A DNA stretch of 64,000 nt from CAYGDP01 sp964348665 (GCA_964348665.1 CAYGDP010000001.1:248001-312000), one strand, 5' to 3'; counted from the stretch's first letter, positions 38,540 through 48,596 are shown. Translations and numbers: made by a program. Notes: generated by a model from the sequence alone, not told the origin.

Positions 38540-39486
38540 TCACAAAGCAGATATCAGAAATCTTGAGTTGGTATCCGGAATTGACACATGCGCAGCGGAG
38601 AAATTTTCTGCGGATTGCCAATCACGGTCGCATTGGCGGCACCGGAAAATTCGTCATTCTGCCCGTGGATCAGGGTTTTGAGCACGGACCGTCCCGCAGT
38701 TTTTTACCCAATCCGGCTGGATTTGATCCTGTCTATCACGCTCGACTGGCGACGGGCGCGGGTTGTAACGCCTATGCCGCTCCGCTCGGCGCGATCGAGG
38801 CAGCGGCGGATACGATCGCAGCGGCGCATTTGCCAATGATACTGAAAGTCAACTCCCATGACGGGATGATACCGGATTCGGCTGACCCGTTTCCGGCGTT
38901 GACGGCTTGGGTTGATGACGCGTTGCGTCTAAACTGTGCCGCGGTCGGGTTCACAATTTATCCTGGCTCGGCGCGGGCACGTGAAATGTATGCGCAAGTC
39001 CGTGAATTGGTGCGAGACGCACGAGTCGCTGGGTTGATTGTCGTCGTGTGGGCTTACCCTCGCGGAAGCGGGTTGCCCTCCAAGGAGTCGCAAACAGCCG
39101 TTGATGTTGTTTGTTATGCCGTTCACATCGCCGCGCAACTTGGCGCGCACGTGATCAAGTGCAAACCGACCCGCGCTCTTGTTGCGTTGCCAGATTCGAT
39201 CAAACACAAAACATTCGAGAACATCCCGGTGGAGTCTTTGTCGGATCGCACGCATCTGGTCGTTCGATCCGCGTTCGATGGTCATCGTGTCGTCATCAAC
39301 TCCGGCGGGGCGGCGCGAACGACCAACGAAGTGCTGGAGGAAGTGCGTCAATTGCATGCCGGGGGATCGTTTGGGTCAATTGTCGGCCGCAATTCGTTTC
39401 AACGCCCTTTCGCGGAAGGAATTGCGCTATTGCATCGAATCCAGGATATCCATTCCGGCGCGGAAACCGTAGCCAAGGCGGCATGA
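38536..39486 (+). CDS. Class I fructose-bisphosphate aldolase (DhnA type)
   Basis: 316 residues. The Schiff-base lysine lies in GAHVIKCKPT. FVILPVDQGFEHGPSRSF near the N-terminus and VVWAYPRGSGLPSKESQ in the middle match FbaB/DhnA aldolases, and VINSGGAARTTNEVLEEV and GSIVGRNSFQRP make up the phosphate-binding end. It would interconvert fructose 1,6-bisphosphate and trioses. Next to PEP synthase in the same chain, a gluconeogenic or storage-carbon role is likely. It overlaps the genes on both sides by four bases (ATGA). Confidence 0.9.
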   Translation: MITKQISEILSWYPELTHAQRRNFLRIANHGRIGGTGKFVILPVDQGFEHGPSRSFLPNPAGFDPVYHARLATGAGCNAYAAPLGAIEAAADTIAAAHLPMILKVNSHDGMIPDSADPFPALTAWVDDALRLNCAAVGFTIYPGSARAREMYAQVRELVRDARVAGLIVVVWAYPRGSGLPSKESQTAVDVVCYAVHIAAQLGAHVIKCKPTRALVALPDSIKHKTFENIPVESLSDRTHLVVRSAFDGHRVVINSGGAARTTNEVLEEVRQLHAGGSFGSIVGRNSFQRPFAEGIALLHRIQDIHSGAETVAKAA

Positions 39487-39653
39487 AAGGCTTTTCTCTC
39501 ATACTATTAAAAGCGATCTTGCAAGGGCGCAGGCCGAGCTTGGTTCTGGACGAAAACCTTCGCTTCCGTGGCATAAACACTGTGGAAATGAGTCCTGCGA
39601 TTGACGAGGCCGACAAAATTCGAGGGGATACCTTGAATGAAAGGAATCGATGA
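39483..39653 (+). CDS. Small ORF coupled to aldolase and USP genes
   Basis: 56 residues, MKGFSLILLKAILQGRRPSL at the start and DKIRGDTLNERNR at the end. Its ATG overlaps the aldolase stop and its TGA overlaps the next USP ATG, each by four bases. Coupling on both ends makes a real, translated gene likely. No known motif is visible; the first 14 residues could form a short amphipathic or membrane-touching helix. It may also serve only to carry ribosomes across to the USP gene. Confidence 0.55.
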   Translation: MKGFSLILLKAILQGRRPSLVLDENLRFRGINTVEMSPAIDEADKIRGDTLNERNR

Positions 39654-40141
39654 GAATATTAATTGCGATGGATATGACACCCAACGGCGGCGCCGCTGTG
39701 CGTGTCGCTGCCCTACGACCCTGGCCATCTCGGAGCGAATTTCGAGTGATCTCGGTAATCGAGACCTCACGATTCGTTTACCCCATCGGCAGTGAATACT
39801 TGGCAACGGAAGAGCCGATGTCCCTCTTTCCCAAGACGCGAGACGCAGTCGAGAAAAAGATCGTTTGCGCCTCAAAACTCTTAACAAAAAATGGATCTTT
39901 GGTGAGTCATACGATTCGTTTGGGGAATCCGCCGGATGAGATTATCGCTGAAGCCGCGGAGTGGAAGGCGGATTTGATCATGCTGGGCACGCACAGTCGC
40001 CGGCCACTGACGAGTTTACTGCTAGGCTCGGTCGGGCAACGGGTTGCTGCCACGGCGCCCTGTTCTGTCGAAGTTGTCCGGGAACAGTCATCGGAAAAAC
40101 CGGCAGAAAAATCGCCATCCAAATCGAAACAAAAGACGTGA
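39650..40141 (+). CDS. Universal stress protein (UspA family)
   Basis: 163 residues. MRILIAMDMTPNGGAAVRVA at the start, RPWPSRSEFRVISVIETSR, and an end reading LIMLGTHSRRPLTSLLLGSV then ATAPCSVEVVRE. The ATP-site motif has Ser in place of the second Gly (GTHS). This USP and those at 42692 and 54723 form a tight subfamily sharing WP-x(2)-(T/S)E/H-FR. It is coupled to the small ORF upstream. A 136-base gap with no promoter match separates it from PEP synthase. Confidence 0.9.
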   Translation: MRILIAMDMTPNGGAAVRVAALRPWPSRSEFRVISVIETSRFVYPIGSEYLATEEPMSLFPKTRDAVEKKIVCASKLLTKNGSLVSHTIRLGNPPDEIIAEAAEWKADLIMLGTHSRRPLTSLLLGSVGQRVAATAPCSVEVVREQSSEKPAEKSPSKSKQKT

Positions 40142-40277
40142 ACGTTTCCAAGATAACATCTCAACCCATTCGAGGTGGGTCCCCTGTCGAGTTGCCAAGT
40201 CGTGCTGGCTCTAGAACCTGGTATGCGCACGACCGATCGAAACCTTCTCGAGTTTGGAACGCGATTGCGACGGCGAA

Positions 40278-42695
40278 ATGAACAAAACAATGAACCGGAT
40301 ACAATGGATTCAATGGTTCGAAGAGATCGGCATCGGCGACGTCCCTCTGGTGGGTGGAAAAAACGCATCGTTGGGCGAGATGATTCGCGAACTTTGCCCG
40401 AAAGGATTGAAAGTGCCCAATGGGTTTGCCATTACGGCGGAGGCGTACCGGTTATTTCTGCGCGAAGCAAAACTCGACCAGCGCATTCGGGGGATTCTGG
40501 CCGACCTTGATACACGCAACATGGAGAATCTGCAGGCGCGCGGGCGGCAGATCCGGCACGCCATTCTGGGTGCGTCGTTGCCATCCGAGTTGGCATTGGA
40601 AATTCTAGAGGCGTATGATCGCCTGGGTGGGGGTACGGCGGTGGATGTTGCCGTCCGCAGCAGCGCGACGGCGGAGGATTTGCCCGATGCCAGTTTCGCG
40701 GGGCAACAGGAGACATATTTGAACGTGGAAGGCCACGCAGCTTTGCTGGAAGCATGCAAGCGGAGCTTCGCGTCGCTGTTCACTGATCGCGCGATTTCGT
40801 ATCGGGTGGACAAGGGATTCGGCCATGACAAGATTGCCCTTTCCATTGGCGTGCAACGAATGGTGCGCTCCGATCTGGCTGCATCGGGCGTGATGTTTTC
40901 CATTGATACCGAGACCGGATTTCGCGATGCGATCCTGATCAATGCCGCATACGGACTTGGCGAAAACGTCGTGCAAGGCACGGTGAACCCTGATGAGTTC
41001 TTGGTTTTCAAGCCGACGCTCAAAACAGGGTCGCATCCGATCTTGCAAAAAATCATCGGCACAAAGGAGTTCAAGTTGATTTACGACTTAGGCGGAGGGA
41101 AAATGGTCAAGAATGTCCCGGTCCCGCCCGCCGACCGCGCGCGGTTCGCGATCACGGATGATGAAATCCTTACCCTGGCGCGCTGGGCTTGCCTCATCGA
41201 AGATCACTACAGCGCTGCACACGGCCGATTTTGCCCGATGGATATGGAGTGGGCGAAGGATGGACGGACGGGAGAGCTATTCATCCTGCAAGCTCGCCCG
41301 GAAACGGTGCAGTCCCAGAAAGACACCAACATCCTTGAAACCTATCACCTGCGCGAGCGCGGCCGCATTCTAACGACGGGTCGCAGCGTCGGCGAAAAAA
41401 TCGGCTCTGGCCCCGCTCGCGTCATCAAGAACGCCCAATTTCTCGATCAATTTCGCGATGGCGAAGTGCTGATTACCGACAAGACCGATCCCGATTGGGA
41501 GCCAATCATGAAAAAAGCCGCCGCCATCGTCACCAATCGCGGCGGACGCACCTGCCACGCGGCGATTGTCAGTCGCGAACTCGGACTGCCCGCCATCGTT
41601 GGCGCGGAACAAGCGACGGAAACGGTCAAAGAAGGCCATCCCGTCACCGTCTCCTGCGCCGAAGGCGACACGGGCTTCGTGTACGAAGGAAAACTCCGCT
41701 TCGAGGTTGAGCGTGTAAGTCTCATCGGCCTCGCGCGACCGCAGACGAAAGTCATGATGAACGTCGGCAACCCGGAGGAAGCCTTTGCGCTCTCTTTCAT
41801 CCCCAATGATGGTGTTGGCTTGGCGCGCGAGGAATTCATCATCACCACCTCTATCAAGATTCATCCGCTCGCCCTGCTCGATTACGAACGGCTCGACGAT
41901 CTAAAAGTGAAAGCCGAGATTGATCGGCTTACTACGGGCTACAGCAACAAACCCCAGTTCTTCGTGGATAAACTCGCGCAAGGCGTTGCGATGATCGCCG
42001 CCGCGTTTTACCCGAAAGACGTGATCCTGCGCTTGAGCGATTTCAAAACCAACGAGTACGCCAATCTCATCGGAGGTCGCAACTACGAGCCGACCGAAGA
42101 AAATCCGATGATCGGGTTTCGCGGCGCCTCGCGCTACTACAACCCACGCTACCAAGCAGGCTTTGCCCTGGAATGCCGCGCGATGAAACTTGTCCGGGAC
42201 GAAATGGGGCTGAAAAACCTCAAACTAATGATTCCCTTCTGCCGTACCATCGAGGAAGGCCGCAAAGTCATTGCCGAAATGGAGAAGCACGGGCTCAAGC
42301 GGGGCGAGGATGGACTGGAGATTTACGTGATGTGCGAAATTCCAAGCAATGTGATTCTGGCCGAGGAATTTGCCGAATTATTCGACGGTTTCAGCATCGG
42401 TTCGAATGACTTGACTCAACTCATTCTCGGTGTGGATCGCGACAGCGAAATCGTCGCCCCCATTTTCGACGAGCGCAACGCCGCGGTGAAAAAAATGATC
42501 GCGCACGTGATTCAAATCTGCCGTTCCAAGGGGCGCAAGATCGGAATCTGCGGACAGGCGCCGAGTGATTACCCCGAATTTGCGGAGTTTCTTGTCGAGC
42601 AAGGCATTCACAGCATCTCGCTCAACCCCGACACTGTGCTAAAAACCACGCTGGCGATTTTGGAGAAAGAAAAAACAACTGGAGAACATCCATGA
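40278..42695 (+). CDS. ppsA: Phosphoenolpyruvate synthase
   Basis: 805 residues from ATG 40278 (MNKTMNRIQWIQWF); eight more codons are open upstream. The N-terminal ATP-grasp domain has LVGGKNASLGEM and AVRSSATAEDLPDASFAGQQETYLN as two blocks. The phosphohistidine swivel is GGRTCHAAIVSREL. The C-terminal TIM barrel has CEIPSNVILAEEFAELFDGF, IGSNDLTQL and GICGQAP with the catalytic Cys. It makes PEP from pyruvate and ATP, the entry step of gluconeogenesis. Its stop overlaps the next USP start. Confidence 0.92.
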   Translation: MNKTMNRIQWIQWFEEIGIGDVPLVGGKNASLGEMIRELCPKGLKVPNGFAITAEAYRLFLREAKLDQRIRGILADLDTRNMENLQARGRQIRHAILGASLPSELALEILEAYDRLGGGTAVDVAVRSSATAEDLPDASFAGQQETYLNVEGHAALLEACKRSFASLFTDRAISYRVDKGFGHDKIALSIGVQRMVRSDLAASGVMFSIDTETGFRDAILINAAYGLGENVVQGTVNPDEFLVFKPTLKTGSHPILQKIIGTKEFKLIYDLGGGKMVKNVPVPPADRARFAITDDEILTLARWACLIEDHYSAAHGRFCPMDMEWAKDGRTGELFILQARPETVQSQKDTNILETYHLRERGRILTTGRSVGEKIGSGPARVIKNAQFLDQFRDGEVLITDKTDPDWEPIMKKAAAIVTNRGGRTCHAAIVSRELGLPAIVGAEQATETVKEGHPVTVSCAEGDTGFVYEGKLRFEVERVSLIGLARPQTKVMMNVGNPEEAFALSFIPNDGVGLAREEFIITTSIKIHPLALLDYERLDDLKVKAEIDRLTTGYSNKPQFFVDKLAQGVAMIAAAFYPKDVILRLSDFKTNEYANLIGGRNYEPTEENPMIGFRGASRYYNPRYQAGFALECRAMKLVRDEMGLKNLKLMIPFCRTIEEGRKVIAEMEKHGLKRGEDGLEIYVMCEIPSNVILAEEFAELFDGFSIGSNDLTQLILGVDRDSEIVAPIFDERNAAVKKMIAHVIQICRSKGRKIGICGQAPSDYPEFAEFLVEQGIHSISLNPDTVLKTTLAILEKEKTTGEHP

Positions 42696-43138
42696 AAGTG
42701 ATCATTGCGATTGATGCAACACCCAATACGGAGTGGGTCGCCCGCGCGGCTGCGCGGCGGCAATGGCCGGCGCGTACCGAACTACGCCTCGTTGTTGTTG
42801 TCGAAAGCCCGCCCTACGCACAGCCACCCCATCGTCGGTATGTGAAGGGTAAATCCTATTACCTGTCCCAAGCCGAATATGACGCGCTGGAAACTGCCGT
42901 TCGCAAAATTGCCGCTTCGATTGGAACCGAGGGAAAAAAAGTCTCCTTTGTCATCCGGGAGGGCCTCGCCGACGATGAAATCATCACCGAGGCAAAGGAA
43001 TGGGGAGCGGACTTGATCATGGTTGGCACTCATGGCCGCCGTCGTTTTTCCCGGTTTCTGCTCGGCTCGGTCGCCCAGCGTGTTGTCGCAACGGCACCGT
43101 GTTCGGTGGAGGTTGTTCGCCAAAAACAAACACAATGA
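42692..43138 (+). CDS. Universal stress protein (UspA family)
   Basis: 148 residues. MKVIIAIDATPNTEWVARAAAR at its start resembles the USP at 39650, and the end has LIMVGTHGRRRFSRFLLGSV, a full G-2x-G-9x-G(S/T) ATP motif, unlike its two sisters. It is coupled on both sides by ATGA overlaps, to PEP synthase and to the cation ATPase. Confidence 0.9.
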   Translation: MKVIIAIDATPNTEWVARAAARRQWPARTELRLVVVVESPPYAQPPHRRYVKGKSYYLSQAEYDALETAVRKIAASIGTEGKKVSFVIREGLADDEIITEAKEWGADLIMVGTHGRRRFSRFLLGSVAQRVVATAPCSVEVVRQKQTQ

Positions 43139-46100
43139 CTGCTGTATTGGAAAAATCGGCACAGCCCGCAGCTCGCCCCGGCGAATGGCATGAGTGGACC
43201 GCGGAAGAAGTGGCACTACGAATGGGCGTGGATGCTGCGGTTGGATTGAGCGAGCGGAATGCGGCGGAACAACTGCGTATTTTCGGACACAACGAGCTGC
43301 GCGAAAAGGCCGGCACGCCGCGGTGGATGCTGTTTCTGCGCCAATTTCAAAGCCCGCTCATCTATGTGTTGCTGGGCGCGGCTGTGGTCGCTTTGTCGCT
43401 GGGGGAGTTTAAAGATGCCGGTGTGATTTGTTTTGTGATGGTCGTCAACGCCGCCATTGGCTTCATCCAGGAAGGCCGCGCCGAGCGTTCGATGGCGGCG
43501 CTAAAAAAGCTTTCCGCGCCGCAGTCGCGCGTGCGCCGGGACGGCAAAATCCTGACGGTGCCAAGTTCCACGGTCGTGCCGGGGGACGTGCTGATTCTTG
43601 CGGCGGGCGATCGCATCGGCGCGGACGCGCGCCTGACGGAAGCGACGGTTCTCATTGCGTTGGAAGGAGCGCTGACGGGTGAATCCACAGGGGTAACGAA
43701 GCGGGTGGCGCCGATTTCGGGGTATGTGGCATTGGCGGATCGCCGCAATATGGTTTTTGCGGGAACAAACATTGCATCGGGGCGTGGCGAAGCAATTGTT
43801 GTCGCCACGGGAATGCGCACCGAGCTGGGAAAGATTGCCGCCTTGGTGCAAGAAACGGTTGAGCCTCCTTCCCCGTTGCAACTACGGATCAAAAATCTAA
43901 GCCGAATCATCGTCGTCACCACATTGGCAGTGATGCCGGTTGTGTTTCTGATTGGATTGCTGCGGGGTCTGCCTGCCCAAAATGTCTTTATGGTGGTGTT
44001 GAGCCAAATCGTATCCGTCATCCCCGAAGGGTTACCCGTCGCGGTCACCATTGCCTTGGCCGTTGGCATGCAACGAATCGCTCGCAAACGCGCCATCATC
44101 CGCAAACTGGGCGCTGTGGATACCCTGGGGAGCGCCACCATAATTTGCACGGACAAGACCGGCACGCTCACCAAGAACGAGATGTCGGTGACGCGCCTCT
44201 TTGTGAGTGGTGAAACGATCCACGTGACGGGGATCGGTTACGATCCTACAGGAGAATTTAGATTGCCGAACGGACAGTTGCCAAGCCCGGCAACACAGGG
44301 AGATTGGATGCGGCTGTTGGAAGTGGGGGCGCTTTGCAACGATGCGCACCTTCGATCGCCGATGCGAAACGATTCCTGGCAAATCGAAGGCGACCCGACC
44401 GAAGGAGCGTTGATTGTTGCCGCCACCAAAGCGGGTTTAGACGCCGAGTTGTTGCGCCACGAGTCGCCTCGCGAATGGGAAATTCCCTTCGACCCTTCCT
44501 TTCGGCTCATGGCGACGGCACACCGGCACGGTCATCTGCACGCCGATTTGCGGGTGTGCGTCAAAGGCGCTCCCGAAGAAGTACTCTCTCTCTGTCATGC
44601 GTATCGGCGGGGAAGCACAACGGATAAACTACCGGCGCAAGCGCCCGCGCGACAGGTTATTATCGATGCACAACGCGCGATGGCGGCCGAGGGACTGCGA
44701 GTGTTGGCGTTCGCCGAGGCACAACTGCCTTCCCGAGAATTGACCGATCACTTCGAATGCCTGCGCGGAAGACTTGTCTTTCTAGGATTGACGGGGCAGA
44801 TGGACCCGCCTCGACCCGAGGCGCGGGAGGCGCTTGCGCTCTGCCGCAACGCTGGTATTCGAACGGTAATGGTCACGGGCGATCACCTGCTCACTGGTCA
44901 GGCAGTTGCGACCGAGTTAGGAATTGCCAACAAAAATAGCCTCGCACTGGAAGGGTCGGCGGTGCGCAAAATGAGCGAATCCGAGTTGGATCTTGCGTTG
45001 GATCGCGTGGCGGTGTTTGGTCGAGTAGCACCGGAGCATAAGTTACGAATCGTCGAGGGCTTTCAACGCAAAGGACACGTCGTCGCGATGACCGGTGACG
45101 GTGTCAATGATGCTCCCGCACTCACAAAAGCGGACATCGGCGTGGCCATGGGTGTTACGGGCACGGAGGTTGCCAAGAGCGCCGCTGCCATGGTGATTAC
45201 GGACGATAATTTCGCCTCGATCGTCAGCGCAGTGGAAGAAGGACGCGTCATTTTCAGCAACATCCGAAAGACGGTTTTCTACCTGTTTTCAACCAGCGCC
45301 GCGGAGATTGTGGCTCTGACGACTGCGTTGCTCGCCGGACTGCCCTTGCCGCTGCGCGCCGCCCAGATTCTCTGGATTAATCTGGTCACCGATGGCCTGC
45401 TCGACATTAACCTGGTCATGGAAAAGGCGGAGGGAGATGAAATGAGGCGTCCTCCCGCGCGTCGTGAGGCGGGGATCCTTTCGAGGGCATCCATGGAACG
45501 GGCTGCGCTCTTGATTCCCGTGATGGGTTTTGGAACAGCCGGTCTATTTGCCTGGGCATTGGCCAGTGGTCGCTCGTACGAACACGCGCAAACCCTGGCA
45601 TTCACGGTGCTGGTCGCATTTCAGTGGTTTAACATCCTCAATGCGCGCTCTCATCTCCGGTCGGTCTTTCAAATTGGATTTTTCGGCAACAAATTCCTTC
45701 TGGCAGGCCTGCTTGCCTCGGTTGTCCTTCAAGTGATGTCCTGCCACGCGCCATTTATGCAAGTTCTGTTTAACACGGTGCCGCTGGGATGGACCGATTG
45801 GGTTATTGTGCTCGCCGTGGCAAGCACCGTGGTGTGGGCAGATGAGTTGCGCAAACTCTGGCTGCGCCGACGGCTTGTGAAGTTTCAATCCCAGGGAAAG
45901 GACGGGGGGAACAAAATGAATGGATCCGTGCGAACACGATTGCGAGATGCGGTATTTGGCGCGCAGGACGGGCTTGTGTCCACACTTGGCACGGTAACGG
46001 GTATCGCCGCGGGAACGCAAAATCCCAAAATTGTCGTTCTGTCGGGTTTGGTCGTGGTCGCGGTGGAATCGCTCTCGATGGCGGCAGGTTCCTATCTTTC

Positions 46101-46599
46101 CAGCAAATCGCAGCGTGAATACATGGAGCGGCTGTTGCTGGAAGAGACAGAAGCGATTGCGACTGACCCCGAAGGCGAGCGGCGCGAGATTTGGAAAATG
46201 TACCGGGAGCGCGGCTATAGCGACCATGAGATCGGGCACGTGGTCGAACGATTGATGAGCAATCCGAAACTGTTACTGGAAGATATGGCGCATAAAGAGC
46301 TTGGAATTTGTCCAGAAACCCTGGAGGAACCGCTCGGTAACGCGATTACGATGGGCGTTACATACATCATCGGCGGATTCGTGCCGTTGCTACCGTATTT
46401 GTTGTTGCCAATCGCAACAGCGATACCCGTCTCGATCATCGGCACGTTGACGGCATTATTTGCTTTTGGAGGACTGAAAGGCAGGTTTGTGCGCCAGCGC
46501 TGGTGGCGCAGCGGATTGGAAATGTTGTTGGTGGCCAGCGTTGCGGCACTGGTCGGATTCGGAATCGGAAGCATCGCGAATACGTATCTGCAACCATGA
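43135..46599 (+). CDS. P-type cation ATPase fused to a VIT/CCC1-type transporter
   Basis: 1154 residues. Residues 1-920 form a P2A-like ATPase: TGES at 181-184, IPEGLPVAV at 297-304, phosphorylation site DKTGT at 340-344, and TGDGVNDAPALTKADIGVAM. From residue 928 (MNGSVRTRLRDAVFGAQDG) a VIT1/CCC1-family domain follows, with GLVSTLGTVTGIA and SMAAGSYLSSKSQREYM. Such domains move Fe or Mn. The join lies by a G6 tract (45904-45909); one G fewer would end the ATPase at a TGA overlapping the VIT ATG by ATGA. So it is either a real fusion or two coupled genes. Confidence 0.85.
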   Translation: MTAVLEKSAQPAARPGEWHEWTAEEVALRMGVDAAVGLSERNAAEQLRIFGHNELREKAGTPRWMLFLRQFQSPLIYVLLGAAVVALSLGEFKDAGVICFVMVVNAAIGFIQEGRAERSMAALKKLSAPQSRVRRDGKILTVPSSTVVPGDVLILAAGDRIGADARLTEATVLIALEGALTGESTGVTKRVAPISGYVALADRRNMVFAGTNIASGRGEAIVVATGMRTELGKIAALVQETVEPPSPLQLRIKNLSRIIVVTTLAVMPVVFLIGLLRGLPAQNVFMVVLSQIVSVIPEGLPVAVTIALAVGMQRIARKRAIIRKLGAVDTLGSATIICTDKTGTLTKNEMSVTRLFVSGETIHVTGIGYDPTGEFRLPNGQLPSPATQGDWMRLLEVGALCNDAHLRSPMRNDSWQIEGDPTEGALIVAATKAGLDAELLRHESPREWEIPFDPSFRLMATAHRHGHLHADLRVCVKGAPEEVLSLCHAYRRGSTTDKLPAQAPARQVIIDAQRAMAAEGLRVLAFAEAQLPSRELTDHFECLRGRLVFLGLTGQMDPPRPEAREALALCRNAGIRTVMVTGDHLLTGQAVATELGIANKNSLALEGSAVRKMSESELDLALDRVAVFGRVAPEHKLRIVEGFQRKGHVVAMTGDGVNDAPALTKADIGVAMGVTGTEVAKSAAAMVITDDNFASIVSAVEEGRVIFSNIRKTVFYLFSTSAAEIVALTTALLAGLPLPLRAAQILWINLVTDGLLDINLVMEKAEGDEMRRPPARREAGILSRASMERAALLIPVMGFGTAGLFAWALASGRSYEHAQTLAFTVLVAFQWFNILNARSHLRSVFQIGFFGNKFLLAGLLASVVLQVMSCHAPFMQVLFNTVPLGWTDWVIVLAVASTVVWADELRKLWLRRRLVKFQSQGKDGGNKMNGSVRTRLRDAVFGAQDGLVSTLGTVTGIAAGTQNPKIVVLSGLVVVAVESLSMAAGSYLSSKSQREYMERLLLEETEAIATDPEGERREIWKMYRERGYSDHEIGHVVERLMSNPKLLLEDMAHKELGICPETLEEPLGNAITMGVTYIIGGFVPLLPYLLLPIATAIPVSIIGTLTALFAFGGLKGRFVRQRWWRSGLEMLLVASVAALVGFGIGSIANTYLQP
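45904..45919 (+). other. G6 tract and alternative stop/start at the ATPase-VIT junction
   Basis: Six G residues (45904-45909) are followed by AACAAAATGAATG. In the current frame ATG 45916 is codon 928. In the next frame TGA 45917-45919 would stop translation right where that ATG begins. The site could be a sequencing error, a slippage switch or the scar of a fusion. Confidence 0.7.
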
Positions 46600-48596
46600 G
46601 CAAGATTCCCAATTATTCTCATGAACCATTGACACCGCCGGAGCCAGCCCGTAGGCTGGCGGTTGTGATGACTGCCGCCGAACGCGAGGAGCGGATTAAA
46701 TTCCTCGACCTGACGCCACGCGACGCGGAACGCTTGCGCGCGCTACGCCCGCTGCTGGAGCGGCACATTGGCGAGATCGAGGAGGCGTTCTACGCGCACC
46801 TGCTAAGCTTTCCCGAGCCGCGGCAATTACTGTCCGACCGCACGACAGTCGAGCGGCTCAAACAATTGCAGCGCGCCTATTTACTGCGTATTACCGAGGG
46901 AACTTTTGACGAGGCGTATTTCGAGGAGCGCCAACGGATCGGCCAGGCGCACGAGCGGGTCGGGCTATCGCCCCGATGGTATTTGATGAGTTACAGCCTG
47001 TATTTCCGGCTGATCGCTCCGCGAATCCACGCGCAGTATGCCTCGCAACCCGACGTGGCGGAGGAGACACTGTTGGCGCTGGAAAAAGTTTTCATGCTCG
47101 ACGCTTCGCTGGCGATGGATGCGTATATCGTAAGCGATCGCTGGCGGCGTTTGCATCTCCTCGAAAACGTCTTCAATCAAAGCGCGGATGCGATTTTGAT
47201 GGTTTGCGAGGCCAACCGGTTCCGATCCTGGAATCGCGCGGCGGAGGAGTTGTTCGGGTGGCGGGAAGAAGAAATGATTGGCAAGCCATTGACGGTTCTG
47301 GTGCCGGCCGACCGGATTGAGGCGGGAGAGTTGGATTGGATCCAAAATCAACTCACGGAAAAAGGGAATTGCCGCCTCGAAACCGTCCGCGTAACGCGCG
47401 ACGGCCGTTCACTCGACGTGGAAGTGAGCGTAGCGCTGATTCGCGACAGCACGGGACGCACGATTGGGCGCTCGGCGATCCTGCGCGATATCACGGCCCG
47501 CCGCCGCGCGGCTGCGACCTTGCGCGAGAGCGAAGAGCGATTGCGCTCGGTGATGGACAATGTCGTGGATGGCATCATCACGATCAACGAGCGCGGCGTC
47601 ATTCAATCGTTCAATAAATCGGCCGAACGCATTTTTCGGTACACCGCGGAAGAGGTGATCGGCCAAAACGTTTCGATCCTGATGCCGGAACCGGACAAGA
47701 GCCGTCACGACGGCTACATCCACAATTATATAAAAACCGGCGAAGCGCACATTATCGGTTTTGGCCGCGAAGTCACCGGGCGCCGCAAAGACGGCGCAAC
47801 GTTCCCGATGGACTTAGCCGTTGGGGAGTTTCACTTGGAAGGCAAACGGATGTTCACGGGGGTCGTCCGCGACATCAGCGAGCGAAAGCGGATGGAGGAG
47901 GAAAAACTGCACGCCGAGCGTCTTGCGCTTATCGGCACGATGTCGGCCAAGCTCGCCCACGAAATCCGCAACCCGCTCACCTCGGTCATTGTCAACGCCC
48001 ACCTTCTCACCCGCGAACTCGTGGCGGCGCCGGACGACACCAAATCGTTGTTGCGTTCGATCGATTCCGAGGTGCAACGCATCAAACGAATCACAGAGGA
48101 TTATCTGAAATTCGCGCGACTCCCCGAAGCGCGTCGCAAATTGTCCAGCCTCAACAGCCTGATCGAACGTCAATTACCGCTTGTTCAACCGTTGCTCGAT
48201 CAAGCCCGTGTGAAATTGATTCTCGCGCTCGACCCGTCAATGCCGGTCGTGTCCTTGGACGAGGAACAAATCTGGCAAGCAACGCTGAATCTCGTTCGCA
48301 ACGCTGTGGACGCGATGCCGGAAGGCGGCACGCTGACCATCCGCACACTCGCCCACCCCGAGAGCGTGACGTTAAGCGTTGGGGACACTGGGAATGGAAT
48401 CCCCGATGACCTTCGCGCGAACATCTTCAAACCGTTTTTCAGCACCAAGTCGGGAGGGACGGGCCTGGGCTTGCCTTTAGTCGAGCAAATCGTCCTTGAA
48501 CATGAAGGGCAGATCGGATGTGAAAGCACTCTCGGCCATGGGACGACATTCTCGATGGACCTCCCCATCGCAGCCATCCCCACAAAAAAGTCATGA
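46596..48596 (+). CDS. Globin-coupled sensor histidine kinase with two PAS domains
   Basis: 666 residues. An N-terminal globin-coupled-sensor domain (about 25-180) has the proximal heme His119 in RIGQAHERVGLSPRWYLMSY. PAS domains follow at about 190-305 and 315-430. HisKA has the phosphorylated His455 (LAHEIRNPLTSV) and the ATPase end has LNLVRNAVDAMPEGG, GDTGNGIPDD and GGTGLGLPLV. Heme sensors of this kind respond to O2, NO or CO. It has no membrane helix, so it is cytoplasmic. It is coupled to the ATPase gene upstream and the NtrC-type regulator downstream, its likely partner. Confidence 0.88.
   Translation: MSKIPNYSHEPLTPPEPARRLAVVMTAAEREERIKFLDLTPRDAERLRALRPLLERHIGEIEEAFYAHLLSFPEPRQLLSDRTTVERLKQLQRAYLLRITEGTFDEAYFEERQRIGQAHERVGLSPRWYLMSYSLYFRLIAPRIHAQYASQPDVAEETLLALEKVFMLDASLAMDAYIVSDRWRRLHLLENVFNQSADAILMVCEANRFRSWNRAAEELFGWREEEMIGKPLTVLVPADRIEAGELDWIQNQLTEKGNCRLETVRVTRDGRSLDVEVSVALIRDSTGRTIGRSAILRDITARRRAAATLRESEERLRSVMDNVVDGIITINERGVIQSFNKSAERIFRYTAEEVIGQNVSILMPEPDKSRHDGYIHNYIKTGEAHIIGFGREVTGRRKDGATFPMDLAVGEFHLEGKRMFTGVVRDISERKRMEEEKLHAERLALIGTMSAKLAHEIRNPLTSVIVNAHLLTRELVAAPDDTKSLLRSIDSEVQRIKRITEDYLKFARLPEARRKLSSLNSLIERQLPLVQPLLDQARVKLILALDPSMPVVSLDEEQIWQATLNLVRNAVDAMPEGGTLTIRTLAHPESVTLSVGDTGNGIPDDLRANIFKPFFSTKSGGTGLGLPLVEQIVLEHEGQIGCESTLGHGTTFSMDLPIAAIPTKKS

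Noticed and set aside
39568..39585. TGGCATAAACACTGTG as a sigma-54 promoter before the USP at 39650
   Set aside because: The -12 part reads GT, not GC, at the N10 spacing, and no palindrome lies 51 bp upstream. The gene is ATGA-coupled to its neighbour.
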